From: Stomorhina lunata | Lineage: Eukaryota > Arthropoda > Insecta > Diptera > Rhiniidae | Direction of reading: 5' to 3' | Length of the DNA: 64,000 bases | NCBI GenBank assembly: GCA_933228675.1 | Contig: OW121740.1 | Span: 9,081,442 to 9,145,441, forward strand | Shown: positions 24,254 to 58,951 of the stretch, piece after piece | Layout: each line of letters starts with the position of its first letter | How positions within the stretch are numbered: the stretch's first letter is position 1 | Program-made: the position numbers and the translations under genes | Notes under the pieces: generated by a model | What the model was told of the DNA's origin: nothing | What the model saw: the letters and a program-made list of their open reading frames with translations, nothing else | Databases searched by the model: none

Positions 24254-24642
24254 CGTCGTGCGGGAGTTTATGTGCTCTATCCGCCATTTTACACATTTTG
24301 ACTTAATAATGCCACTTTTGGTTTTCGATCCTTAATTTTTCAAATCTGCAATTCGTTTTCGGCTATCTCGTCTAGTTTCTGAGATAAATAGTGTCTATTT
24401 TGTTCTATATCCTTCAAAACTGATTTTTTGTGCTATTTTGCTCTATTCTTCTGTTATCCTTGACTCCCAGTGGGGCATAGGGCCTTTTAACGCCAAATAT
24501 AGGGCTCTATACGCCAAATATATGGTGTAAAAATCTCAAATTCTATCCAAAATTTTTTTTGGAAAAATTAAGTTAAAACTTCAAGATCGTTTTTCTCAAA
24601 ATGCATTTTTGGCGTATAGAGCACATAAACTCCCGCACGACG
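24254..24642. mobile_element. 389-bp MITE/foldback with ~32-bp inverted ends
   Basis: CGTCGTGCGGGAGTTTATGT..GCTCTAT at the left is mirrored at the right (GCACATAAACTCCCGCACGACG), with one mismatch in the first ~30 bases. Inside, phrases such as GGGCTCTATACGCCAAATAT recur as partial copies of the end. There is no coding capacity. The superfamily is not clear because a target duplication is not obvious. Confidence 0.6.
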
Positions 24643-24787
24643 ACTTGCTTAATCCATATCATCTGGACAAAAGAAGTAAGACTACAGTTTTGGCGTTCTT
24701 GCTGTAACAGCTCTAACATTTTCTTTTTTATGGGGCGTCTGTTAGGAGATCAAGGCCAAGAAATTGTGCTTATTTCACTAGATGAGT

Positions 24788-25010
24788 CTACAAATTCTTA
24801 GGACCAAGTGAAGTTGGGTTGGCGGTACAGTTAAAAATTTGGGGGATATCATGAGGACCCTGATCACAAGCTGGGCATATGTTGGTAACACCACGGTCGA
24901 TGCGGGACCAAAAGATGTTTAATCTGTTGCTCCATCCCTATCTCAATTGAGCCAGAACTACTTTTGTTTTCCGGGGCTAGTTCTGTTCATCTTCTGCCAT
25001 GGGTGACCTC
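24788..25010 (-). pseudogene. Jockey-like non-LTR retrotransposon ORF2, C-terminal fragment
   Basis: On the minus strand the sequence reads LAQLR, RLNIFWSRIDRGVTN and CPACDQGPHDIPQIFNC, then ANPTSLGPKNL and a stop. This is the Cys/His-rich tail typical of jockey-clade reverse transcriptases. It has a stop and frameshifts upstream and is only a 3' remnant. Confidence 0.6.
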
Positions 25011-25114
25011 TTAATTCAACATTCATCCGATAACCTCAAATCGCGGAGTTGGTGGCGTCTCTATGAATGTTGTTTAATGCTGCCATGTACGAGGTATGAT
25101 CTAAAGGATCTAGT

Positions 25115-25410
25115 AAAGGGTGTCCCAATTAGAACGTAATTTTTAAATTTTAAATAAAACACAGATATTAAAAAAAAAAATCGTGAAACTTTATTATATC
25201 GTAAAGTAGACAGAATGAGGTTATGTATGGAACAAGATATCGTGCAGATGGCCGCCGCGGCTTTGCTGGCACTCACGCGATCTTTTAATGAAATTTTCAA
25301 TGACCTTTTTGCATAAATGATGCGGTATTTCATTAATGCAGCGTCCAATATCCTCTTTTAAGGCTTGAGTCGTCGTCATGACAATCATTGCCATGACGAT
25401 CATTCCGTTC
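25115..25410 (-). pseudogene. Transposase C-terminal fragment, IS630/Tc1-mariner-like
   Basis: The minus frame ends IENFIKRSRECQQSRGGHLH followed by DILFHT and a stop at 25221-25223. The C-terminal Cys..GGH.. pattern is seen in IS630-type DDE transposases. The right-hand transposon end begins AAGGGTGTCCCAATTAG near 25118. No catalytic region is present. A related tail occurs at 63942-64000. Confidence 0.45.
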
Positions 25411-26338
25411 CAGTAGTCACATTTTTGATAAGATATACATTTTTTTCATATATCTCATAAACTATAGGATATAAACCATACGTTTAGCAATGTTCTTACA
25501 CATAAAACTATTTTATATCGGATCAAAAATGTGACGTCTGGATCGTTTTTAATTTTCGAAAAACACGAGGTGCCCTACTTTGAAGGCATATAGCTCCCCT
25601 TCAGATAAGTCTACATACTCCAAATTCTAACCATACACTCGAATACTCCTTCTCAATAGCCATGAGAAATTTCACAATAATCGAACTTACCGTTTAAAAG
25701 TTCTTGAATTAGAAGGTAACCCAATTCGTATATACACAATTATATATATATATATATACACAATTGGAAGTATTGGCCTGAATGTTATTTCTCTTAAAAA
25801 AAACAAAAATTCAGTAAAGAAATTTAATAATAATACCAAATCGCAGCCTTAATGACAATCCCAGGCAGCCAGCAAAATACAGCATGACATCATGATCATG
25901 TCCTTTTAGTAAAGGAGCACAACATCATGCTAACTCAACATTTCCTTTTGTGATGCCATCGGAGAGATCGTCCAAACTTTAAAATCACACAGTTGGCGGT
26001 CTCCACAAAGCATGTCTGGAAAGATCTTTGCATACTGAGCCTCGTTCTTGGTAGCATTGAATTCTGTTGTACTCTGAGGCCGCCCACAGCCCATAGCAGA
26101 AAAAAAGGTGGCTATAGTCGAGTGTTTTCTATAGTTCGCTTAGTAAATCCTCAGTTATCATTTTCGCATAGGGGTTTAGTTTCTTTCGGGATGACCTTAC
26201 ATCTCGTAATGTTTCAAATCTGTTTAATGATGTCAAAAACTTTTTAAAAATCTACAAGACTGTTCGAAATGTATTCGTGGGCTTGTTTGAAACAAATACC
26301 CGCTTAAGGAGCGTGAATTTAACATTTATGATAGTCGA
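25411..26338. other. Unclassified DNA, transposon graveyard
   Basis: Mixed-composition sequence with a short TATA microsatellite at 25741-25757 and no convincing frame or termini. It is likely old transposon debris. Confidence 0.35.
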
Positions 26339-26550
26339 TATGACTCAGCTGTTTGTGATGTCTAAGCAGTTAAGGATGACTCAGCAGTTTAAGATGACTC
26401 AGCAGTTCAAAATGACTCAGCAGTTCAAGATGACTTAGCATTTCAGTATTTAGTTATGATAGTCGAAATGACTCGACAGTTTGGAACTATTCGAGATGAT
26501 TTAGCACATCGAGATGACTTAGCAGTTCGAGATGACCTAGTATTTGAATT
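26339..26550. repeat. 18-bp degenerate tandem repeat carrying TGACTCAGCA sites
   Basis: Units of GATGACTCAGCAGTTCAA are spaced 18 bp apart. Perfect TGACTCAGCA occurs at 26377, 26395 and 26413, TGACTCAGCT at 26341, and decayed copies continue to ~26545. The motif fits the antioxidant response/Maf recognition core (TGACnnnGC). Whether it binds anything is unknown. Confidence 0.6.
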
Positions 26551-26635
26551 ATGCTGCTACTTTGGAACTCGGATATACTAGATTTGAGACTACCTTACAA
26601 ATGATTAGAAATTATGCTTCTTCCACTGAATAAGT

Positions 26636-26800
26636 CCTCAGGACTGAGTGAATATTATGGCTGATACAATTGGAAATGTGGGAGGTATTGTGAGGACCCT
26701 GACCACATACTAAGCATTACATTGGGGACCGCTCGTTATATGAGGGCCCATAAAGTGTTCAACCCAGTTATGAATAATAATTCTCAGTGAAATTTTCTAT
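26636..26800 (-). pseudogene. Second jockey-like ORF2 C-terminal fragment
   Basis: The minus strand reads CLVCGQGPHNTSHISNC, homologous to the tail at 24788-25010 but with several stops. Downstream, at ~26817-26853, CTTCTGTTATC and TTGACTCCCAGTGG recur from 24449-24485. Confidence 0.5.
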
Positions 26801-26997
26801 TTTTCCCTGTTCCCCTTCTTCTGTTATCGTTGACTCCCAGTGGAGCATAGGGCCTGTTCCCCTATTGTAAATAAAATCGCACGTGAAAATTTAATACATT
26901 TCCCTTTCCCCTTATTATAAAAAAACATCCAAAATGGGAAACAAAATTTAAATCTTCAATTAAAATTCCCTTTCATTTCCGTTTGTTTATAATAGAG

Positions 26998-28655
26998 GAG
27001 TTTTCTATAGAAAACTCTGACGCGATCGTCAAAACTCTGACTCTGACTCAACTTTTCTTTAGAAAACTCTGAGACGATCGTCAACTTTTCTATAGAAAAC
27101 TCTGACGATCGTCAACTTTTCTATTGAAAACTCTGACGAATGTCAACTTTTCTATAGAAAACTATATAACTATAAAAACGAATGTCAACTTTTCTATAAA
27201 AAACTCTGATGCGATCGTTAACTTTTCTATAGAAAACTCTGATGCGATCGTCAACTTTTCTATAGAAAACTCTGATGCGATCGTCAACTTTTCTATAGAA
27301 AACTCTGAAGCGATCGTCAACTTTTCTATAGAAAACTCTGACGCGATCGTCAACTTTTCTATAGAAAACTCTGAAGCGATCGTCAACTTTTCTATCGAAA
27401 ACTCTGACGCGATCGTCAACTTTTCTATAGAAAACTCTGAAGCGATCGTCAACTTTTCTATCGAAAACTCTGACGCGATCGTCAACTTTTCTATAGAAAA
27501 CTCTGACGCGATCGTCAACTTTTCTACAGAAAACTCTGACGCGATCGTCAACTTTTCTATAGAAAACTCTGAAGCAATCGTCAACTTTTCTATAGAAAAC
27601 TCTGACGCGGTCATCAACTTTTCTATAGAAAACTCTGACGCGATCGTCAACTTTTTTATAGAAAACTATGACGAGATCGTCAACTTTTCTATAGAAAATT
27701 CTGAAGCGATCTTCAACTTTTCTATAGAAAACTCTGACGCGATCTTCAACTTTTCTATAGAAAACTCTGACGCGATCGTCAACTTTTCTACAGAAAACTC
27801 TGAAGCAATCGTCAACTTTTCTATAGAAAACTCTGACGCGATCGTCAACTTTTCTAAAGAAAACTCTGACGCGGTCATCAACTTTTCTGTAGAAAACTCT
27901 GACGCGATCGTCAACTTTTTTTTAGAAAACTCTGACGCGATCGTCAACTTTTTTATAGAAAACTATGAAGAGATCGTCAACTTTTCTATAGAAAATTCTG
28001 AAGCGATCTTCAACTTTTCTATAGAAAACTCTGACGCGATCGTCAACTTTTGTACAGAAAACTCTGAAGCAATCGTCAATTTTTCTATAGAAAACTCTGA
28101 AGCAATCGTCAACTTTTCTATAGAAAACTCTGACGCGGTCATCAACTTTTCTATAGAAAACTCAGACGCGATCGTCAACTTTTCTATATAAAACTCTGAA
28201 GCAATCGTCAACTTTTCTATAGAAAACTCTGACGCGGTCATCAACTTTTCTATAGGAAACTCTGACGCGATCGTCAACTTTTTTATAGAAAACTATGACG
28301 AGATCGTCAACTTTTCTATAGAAAATTCTGAAGCGATCTTCAACTTTTCTATAGAAAACTCTGACGCGATCGTCAACTTTTCTATACAAAACTCTGACGC
28401 GATCGTCAACTTTTCTAAAGAAAACTCTGACGCGGTCATCAACTTTTCTGTAGAAAACTCTGACGCGATCGTCAACTTTTTTATAGAAAACTATGACGAG
28501 ATCGTCAACTTTTGTATAGAAAACTCTGAAGCGATCGTCAACTTTTCTATAGAAAACTATGACGAGATCGTCAACTTTTCTATAAAAAAACTCTGAAGTG
28601 ATCTTCAACTTTTTTATAGAAAACTCTGACGCGATCGTCAACTTTTCTATAGAAA
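26998..28655. repeat. 33-bp minisatellite, open in frame on both strands
   Basis: About 50 copies of a 33-bp unit with key parts TTTTCTATAGAAAACTCTGA and GCGATCGTCAAC. Because 33 is a multiple of three, long stop-free frames arise on both strands: repeated NFSIENSDAIV on + (27124-28191) and EKLTIASEFSI on -. There is no splice or codon evidence for a gene. Confidence 0.93.
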
Positions 28656-29777
28656 AGCGTTTCATTGGCAGAAAGTAGAAGTGTCAATTCTGAATGGTAG
28701 GCAAAAATGTATTAATATTCATGGAGAATATTTTAAAATGTTTGTTTTTTTTCTAATCTCGAAAAAGAAAAGGCAAATCTCGTATTTTAAAATCTTTTTT
28801 GATAAAAATAAAATTTTGTTAATTTTATAAAAATAATGTTGTTTGTGCACGTTTTTTGAATTTTACTTTAATTTTTTTTTTATTAATTTTATAAAAATTT
28901 TAATTTCCGTTTTTTATATAATTTTCAAAAATTTTAAATTTCGTTTTTTTTTTATAATTTGTTTAATAATTTCTTGTTTTCTTTACTCTTAATTTGTTTT
29001 AATATTCAAAATTTGCGAAAAATTATTATTTTTGTTAAATATTTGTTTTTGTTTTTTTTACTTTGTTTTTGGAGGCATCATCCCTGAGTTTTGAATTGCT
29101 AAAATTTGTTTTTTTGTTTAAACTTTATAATTGTTTTTGTTTGTTTTTTTTTTAACCATAAATTGATTTTGTTAATAACTTTTGTAAATAGTTAATGGGA
29201 TGAATTATGAATTTGTTTTGTTGTTTTTGTAACGGTCATGAGTGAGATTTTGAAATTGCCTTAATCTTAATTTAAATTTTTATACTTTTTGCAAAAAACG
29301 AAAAAAAATATTTGAATAAAAAAATTTGTATTCTGTTGAGTTTTCAGTTTTTAGTTTAGTATACGGCAAAAATCGGTTTATTTTAAGTTAATAATTAATT
29401 AATATTGTTTTTGTATTTTGTTGTTTTTTCTACATAATTAATGAAAGATTTGTACTTTCTGCAAGTATTTTTGTTGTATTTCTTTGTTGTTATTGTAGTT
29501 TATTTTGTATTTCATTTGTTGTAACTCTATTTAGTAAATTAGTTTGTTTGTTTGTTGTAGTTTTTCTTTTATTTGTTGTAATAGAAGACTCTTTCAATTT
29601 TAGTTAATATTTAATTCTATTTTCTGTTTTTTTGTAGTTTAATAATAAAGTTGTAGTTAAAATACTGGTTTTTAGCAAAACGGAGTTTTTAAGTCATCGA
29701 CTAAAGGGCTCAAAACAAAGACTAGAAGATAATTACGTTTGTTAAGAAAATCGTTTAATTTCATTAATTATATCGAC
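28656..29777. other. AT-rich intergenic DNA
   Basis: T-rich simple sequence between two minisatellite arrays. No gene is seen. Confidence 0.45.
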
Positions 29778-30978
29778 TATTGTCAACTTTTCTATAGAAA
29801 ACTATGACTATCGTCAACTTTTCTAAAGAAAACTATGACTATCGTCCAATTTTCTATCTTCAACTAAGACTATCGTCAACTTTTCTAAAGAAAACTATGA
29901 CTATCGTCAACTTTTCTAAAGAAAACTATGACTATCGTCCAATTTTCTATCTTCAACTAAGACTATCGTCAACTTTTCTATAGAAAACTATGACTATCGT
30001 CAACTTTTCTATAGAAAACTATGACTATCGTCAACTTTTCTATAGAAAACTATGACTATCGTCAACTTTTCTATAGAAAACTATGACTATCGTCAACTTT
30101 TCTATAGAAAACTATGACTATCGTCAACTTTTCTATAGAAAACTATGACTATCGTCAACTTTTCTATAGAAAACTATGACTATCGTCAACTTTTCTATAG
30201 AAAACTATGACTATCGTCAACTTTTCTATAGAAAACTATGACTATCGTCAACTTTTCTATAGAAAACTATGACTATCGTCAACTTTTCTATAGAAAACTA
30301 TGACTATCGTCAACTTTTCTATAGAAAACTATGACTATCGTCAACTTTTCTATAGAAAACTATGACTATCGTCAACTTTTCTATAGAAAACTATGACTAT
30401 CGTCAACTTTTCTATAGAAAACTATGACTTTCGTCAACTTTTTTATAGAAAACTTTGACTATCGTCAACTTTTGTATAGAAAACTTTGACTATCGTCAAC
30501 TTTTCTATAGAAAACTTTGACTATCGTCAACTTTTCTATAGAAAACTTTGACTATCGTCAACTTTTCTATAGAAAACTTTGACTATCGTCAACTTTTCTA
30601 TAGAAAACTTTGACTATCGTCAACTTTTCTATAGAAAACTTTGACTATCGTCAACTTTTCTATATAAAACTATGACTATCGTCAACTTTTCTATAGAAAA
30701 CTTTGACTATCGTTAACTTTTCTATAGAAAACGTTAACTATCGTCAACTTTTCCTTAGAAAACGTTGACTATCTTGAACTTTTCTATAGAAAACTTTGAC
30801 TATCGCCAACTTTTCTATAGAAAACTTTGACTGTCGTCAACTTTATTATAGAAAACTTTGACTATCGTCAACTTTTCTATAGAAAACTTTGACTATCGCC
30901 AACTTTTCTATAGAAAACTTTGACTATCGTCAACTTTATTATAGAAAACTTTGACTATCGTCAACTTTTCTATAGTCA
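29778..30978. repeat. 31-bp minisatellite (GACTATCGTCAAC type)
   Basis: About 38 copies of a unit with CTATAGAAAACTATGACTAT and CGTCAACTTT, nearly identical at 29980-30430. A TATG to TTTG variant takes over from about 30450. It is a sister of the 33-bp array: the CTATAGAAAAC part is identical, and GACTATCG replaces GACGCGATCG. Confidence 0.93.
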
Positions 30979-31796
30979 AATATTGCTTCATCACTTTTAT
31001 CTTCTAGTCTCTACTTCTACTTCAATTGGATACTCTTAAAAGGAATTTTGAATACTAAAGCGTTTACTAGGTTTTGGGTTTTGAATATCTTCTTGTTCTT
31101 ATAATTGTATAAAAAATGTTTAATTTAAGTATTTTCATTTAAAATTTGTATTTGTATTGCAGTTGTATATTGAGGGCAAACTTTTCGCTTATGGCGAAAA
31201 GTTTTCAAAAATGACATTTATGATGCGATTATTTGGGGGGGCTGGGGGGTTTGGTTATGAGTGAGTATTGAAATACTTAAAAGTTAATTATTTATTTGTT
31301 TAATTGTATATGCAAATATTTAAGTATTTTTTGTTCTAATAATAATGAATTAATGTTTTTGGTAGTAGAGATAATTGTTTATGTAAGTAAATATTGTAAA
31401 TATATTTAAATGGAGATTATTGTTAATTATTTTATTTAATTAATTTATTTTGTAGTTTTGTATAATATTTTTATGTATGGAATTTGTATTTATTTAATAT
31501 AGAGAACATTGGCTATATATAACCTTTGTCCTAAATTTGTTGTCTTTGTCTTTGGGTTTTAATTTTTAATTTAAAAATTAAAGTTTTGTTTGTTATTTAA
31601 TTATTATTTCATTTTTTGTATAAATATTGTTTTGTTTTTTGAACTTTAAATTTACCATAATTTTATCTGAGAAGTTTTCCGTTTTTTCATTTTTTTGTTA
31701 CTTCTGAGTTAAAACAAAACTTTTCGAACGAAAAAATACGAATATTGAATCTCGATGACATTGGGAGGATGAAGACATTCAGTTAAAAAATTAAAA
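30979..31796. other. AT-rich DNA with an exon-like segment and hairpin
   Basis: At 31162-31260 a stop-free stretch lies between an acceptor-like TGTATTGCAG and a donor-like GTGAGTATT. It contains the perfect hairpin AACTTTTCGC..GCGAAAAGTT. No partner exon is found. The remainder is T-rich. Confidence 0.3.
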
Positions 31797-34605
31797 AAAA
31801 TTGAAAAATTTCCTATAAAAATAAAAAAATTTTGAAAAATTTGCTTTAAAAATAAGAAATTTTTGAAAATTTAAATATAAAAATAAGAAATTTTTGAAAA
31901 ATTTCCTATAAAAATAAGAAATATTTGAAAAATTTTCTATAAAAATAAGAAATTTTTGAAAAATTTCCTATAAATATAAGAAATATTTGAAAAATTTCCT
32001 ATAAATATAAGAAATTTTTAAAAAAATTTCTATAAAAATAAGAAATTTTTAAAAAATTTTCTATAAAAATAAGATTTTTTTTAAATTTTCCTATAAAAAT
32101 AGGAAATTTTTGAAAAATTTGCTTTAAAATAAGAAATTTTTGAAAATTTTCCTATAAAAATAAGAATTTTTAAAAAAAAAATCCTATAAAAATAAGAAAT
32201 TTTTTAAAAATTTCCTATAAAAATTAGAAATTTTTGAAAAATTTCCTATAAAAATAAGAATTTTTTTAAAAAATTATTATAAAAATAAGAAATTTTTGAA
32301 AAATTTAATATAAAAATAAGAAATTTTTGAAAAATTTCCTATAAAAATAAGAAATTTTTGAAAAATTTCCTATAAAAATAAGAAATTTTTGAAAAATTTC
32401 CTATAAAATTAAGAAATTTTTGAAAAATTTCCTGTAAAAATAAGAAATTTTTGAAAAACTTTCTATAAAAAGAAGAAATTTATGAAAATTTTCCTATAAA
32501 AATAAGAAATTTTTAAAAATTTTCCTACAAAAATAAGAAATTTTTGATAAATTTCCTACAAAAATTAGAAATTTTTGATAAATTTCCTATAAAAATTAGA
32601 AATTTTTGAAAAATTTTCTATAAAAATTTTTCAGAAATTTTTCAAAAATTTCCTATAAAATAAAAAGTTTTTGAAAAATTTCTTATGTTCGAAAAATTTT
32701 GATTTAACCCACTTCTTAAAAATGTAATTTGTTTTGATCAAGTTTTCAAAAATTTAAAAAAACTTGACCAGTTTTTCTTTTGTTTTCTAGTATTCAAAAT
32801 TTTGAACATGAGATTTGTCTTAGACTTTTTTGTTCTTGATTTTACAAAATATATATTATATATTTTTTTAAATATTTTATTTCAGTTAAAACTATTTTAT
32901 ATACATTTGAAAGGATTTCATTCCATTTAAATTTTATTTCATTTGTATTTAAATATTTTATAATTTTCTGTAATATTTGTAATTTTATTTGTATTGATTT
33001 GTATTGAACATTTTGTTGCAGTTTTCATTTCTTCATCTTATTCTTCAAGGTTTTAAATTTTTTTATTAAAAAAAAATTTCTAGTTTTTAAGACAAAAAAA
33101 TACTTGACAGTTTGTTTGAGTTAGTTATTTTATTTTTTGTGGTTTGTTTTAAAATTGAAAAAAAGAAAATGTTGTAAATGCATTTCAAAATTTTATTTTG
33201 GAAATTTGTTTAAAAATTAAAAAAAACTTTGTAGAAGATTTTCAGAAGTTTAATTTTTAGTAAAAAATTTCAAATTAGAAATTAAAATTAAGTTTAAAAT
33301 TTATTTTGTTAAAATTTAAAAACTACTAATATTTTAATTATAATAAGTTTATAAGCTTAAATACAAAAAGCCTTAAAAGCATTATTACATCTAATTAAAT
33401 CTTTTGGATTGTTTTCTTCTTTAAGAAATCAAGAGATACAAACAAAAAATCAAGAAAAACATAACAAAAAATATACAAAAAAAAAAAAAAAATAAAACTA
33501 GAAAAAAACTGGACTTCTATAGAAAAGTTATGGAAAACTGAATATTTTTATAGGAAATTATTCAAAAATTTCTTATTTTTGTTTAAGAAATTTTCAAAAA
33601 TTTCTTATTTTTATACGAATTTTTTCAAAAATTTCTTATTTTTATAGAAAATTTTTCAAAAATTTTTTATTTTTATAAGAAATTTTTCAAAATTTCTTTT
33701 TTTTATAGGAAATTTTTCAAAAATTTCCTATTTTTATAGGAAATTTTTCAAAAATTTTTTATTTTTATAAGAAATTTTTCAAAATTTCTTTTTTTTATAG
33801 GAAATTTTTCAAAAATTTCATTTTCTTAAGAAATTTTTCAAAAATTTCTTGTTTTTGTAGAAAAATTTGCAAAAATTTATTTTTTTATAGGAAATTTTTC
33901 AAAAATTTCTTATTTTTATAGGAAATTTTTCAAAAAAATTCTTTTTTTTATAGGAAATTTTTCAAAAAATTTCTTAATTTTATAGGAAATTTTTCAAAAA
34001 TTTCTTATTTTTATAGGAAATTTTTCAAAATTTTTTTATTTTTATAAGAAATTTTTCAAAAATTTCTTATTTTTATAAGAAATTTTTCAAAAATTTCATA
34101 TTTTTATAGGAAATTTATCAAAAATTTCTTATTTTTATAAGAAATTTTTCAAAACTTTCTTATTTTTATCGGAAATTTTTCAAAAATTTCTTAATTTTAT
34201 AGGAAATTTTTCAAAATTTTCTTATTTTTATAGGAATTTTTTCAAAAATTTCTTATTTTTATAGGAATTTTTTCAAAAATTTCTTATTTTTATAGGAAAT
34301 TTTTAAAAAAATTTCTTATTTTTATAGGAAATTTTTCAAAACTTTCTTTTTTTTATAGGAAATTTTTCAAAACTTTCTTATTTTTATCGGAAATTTTTCA
34401 AAGATTTCTAATTTTTATAAGAAATTTTTCAAAAATTTCTTATTTTTATAGAAAATTTTTCAAAAATTTCTTATTTTTGTAAAAAAGTCTTCAAAATGGT
34501 TTTATTTTTTTAAGAAATTTTTTAAAAATTTCTTATTTTTTTAAGAAATATTAAAAAAAAATTCATATTTTTGTATAGGAAATTTTTCAAAAATTTCTTA
34601 TGTCT
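31797..34605. repeat. 31-bp minisatellite, inverted pair of arrays
   Basis: The forward block 31797-32690 (CCTATAAAAATAAGAAATTT) and the reverse block 33540-34605 (AAATTTCTTATTTTTATAGG) are separated by ~850 bp of AT-rich sequence. The unit is the same as at 1-1395. The arms could pair over roughly 0.9 kb. Confidence 0.88.
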
Positions 34606-35611
34606 AATTTTCAATTACTATAAAAAACTGATCCAATTATAAAATATAAAAATAACTAAAATTAATTAACAAAATTTCTAAAATAAATAATAAAATTAAA
34701 AATTTAATAACAAAAAAATTTTCAAATTAAATTTAAAAATATTTATAAAAATTGCACATTTAAATTTTACAAAATATCTATTAACTATTTATTAATAAAT
34801 ATACACAAATAGTTTTGGTTTTTTTGGTTAATTAATTTGTTTTTTAGCCAGCAGAAGATCACAAAGACTTTGTTTTTTTTTTTATTTTGTCCTTAATAAA
34901 TTTTTAAAAAAGTTTTCCTTTATTTTGTTATAAATTTTGTAATTTTTATTTGGTTTTTGTTGGCTTTTCAGCTGGCAATGTTGTTTTTGTTTTAAACTTT
35001 TCTTGCTTTTTCATTAGTGTTTTTTTTTTAATATTTATTAAATTTTATTTTTGTAAATATGAATAATCATTTTTGTTATTATTTATTTTGTAAATCTTTT
35101 GTTTGTACATTTTAATTGCTATCATTTCAGTATTTATTTATTTATTTTTTTTCACTTTTCTTAATAAAAAAAAATTTGTTCGGAATTTGCGGTTTTGAAA
35201 TTAATAATTTCGATTTTTCTTGTTTATAAAAAAAATCTTAACAGTTTTGGTTGTTTTTAGTAAATCTTGTGCGTTTTTAAATTATTTCAGAATTAAAATC
35301 AAATCAAAATATTGTAAATTAACAGATATTTTAAATAAAAAACTTATAAAAGATTTAAAAGTGTTATTGTTTTAAATAAAAAGTTATATAAAGTGACGCT
35401 TAGCAGGACATTTAGTAAATTTTTATAAAATTTCTGAATGTTTGCGATCATTTGCCAAAATAAAGAGAAAGAAATCTAGAAACGATATCATAAATTCTAA
35501 TCCATTCCCTTTATGTTATCTCATTTCCTTTCTCTTTACTTTGCATTCAAAAGCAAACATTTTTTAGGTTAGAAATTTTATAATAATTTACCAAAAGTCC
35601 TTGTACGAACC
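34606..35611. other. 3' flank of gene 2
   Basis: AT-rich sequence downstream of the zinc-finger stop codon (gene on the minus strand). It probably includes the 3' UTR. No poly(A) site can be chosen with confidence. Confidence 0.4.
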
Positions 35612-57955
<22,344 letters not shown>

Positions 57956-58366
57956 TTCTCTCTGTAACTGTAAACCAGTTATTGCCACCTTTAACTCAAA
58001 CAAAAAATATCACTCAAAATCAAAACAAAACCAAAGGAAAAACACAAATAAAAGAGAAACTGCAAAACAAAACAACAAATATTTAGCCAAGTTACCAACC
58101 AACCTAGAAAATATTTAACAAAAATAATTTCACTAAAATGTTGAGTCACAGAGAAGATGTAGCAGAAGAAGGAAATGGCTAACAAACTGGAGCAAGGCAT
58201 AGTGTCAAAGTCACAATAGCAGCAACAACAATATTTACAAAAAGGGAACACCAAGAATGTTGGTTGTTGTTAGTACAAAAAAGAAAGAATGCAATAACAA
58301 TTCATTTTGAAAATAATGAGAGAGTCATAAAGGCATGAGAGTAAATTTCTAGCACAAACTATTATG
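57956..58366 (-). promoter_or_regulatory. Presumed 5' UTR and promoter region of gene 2
   Basis: Less AT-rich, non-repetitive sequence upstream (minus strand) of the candidate ATG, bounded by the hAT target site at 58367. No clear TATA or initiator was identified. The assignment depends on exon 1 being right. Confidence 0.3.
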
Positions 58367-58709
58367 GTACAAAGCAGGGCTGCCAGATTTGGGATTTTGG
58401 CCCCAATGTTGGAGATATTCAATCTTCAAAAAGGCGAAAAAATTTGGTTTGGGGCCTGGGGATTTTGTTGGGGATTCACTAAAATTTGTTGGGGATTTTT
58501 TTGGGGAAATTTGAACTTGTGAATTTAAGACAGTCAAACTTCTATAAATTGATGACTGATTTGGGGTTTTGGCCCCAATGTTGGGGATATTCAATCTTCA
58601 AAAATTCGAAAAATCACTAAAATTTGTTGGGGAAATTTGAACTTGTAAATTTAAGACAGTCAAACTTCCATAAAGTGAATCACCATTATCCCGAAAAAAG
58701 CTTCAACTT

Positions 58710-58937
58710 ATGCAGACTTTAACTTTGGGAATCATATTAAAGAACGTTCAATTTAAAAACGAAATTTGCTTTAACTTATGGAAAATTCAAGTTATAGAAA
58801 CTAGAGAAGTTCGACTGTATTTTATTAATAAACTTTCTTTTACAAATTGGAAAACCATATTCGAAAAAATGCAGTCAAATTTAATTGAATTTTGGTCGAA
58901 AGTTTATAAATTTAAAGATGTTGCCGATACACCATAG
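58710..58937 (+). pseudogene. Possible hAT transposase remnant, part 1
   Basis: A 75-codon frame ends LIEFWSKVYKFKDVADTP, a text typical of sequence just before the hAT C-terminal dimerisation region. It stops a few bases before the nested element at 58952. The position and continuation at 59977 support the assignment. The upstream part is not recognisable. Confidence 0.4.
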
Positions 58938-58951
58938 ACACGTACTTAGAC

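Noticed and set aside
27124..28191. 355-codon frame of repeated NFSIENSDAIV
   Set aside because: It is a by-product of a 33-bp tandem repeat. The opposite strand is equally open and no start context or splice sites support a gene.
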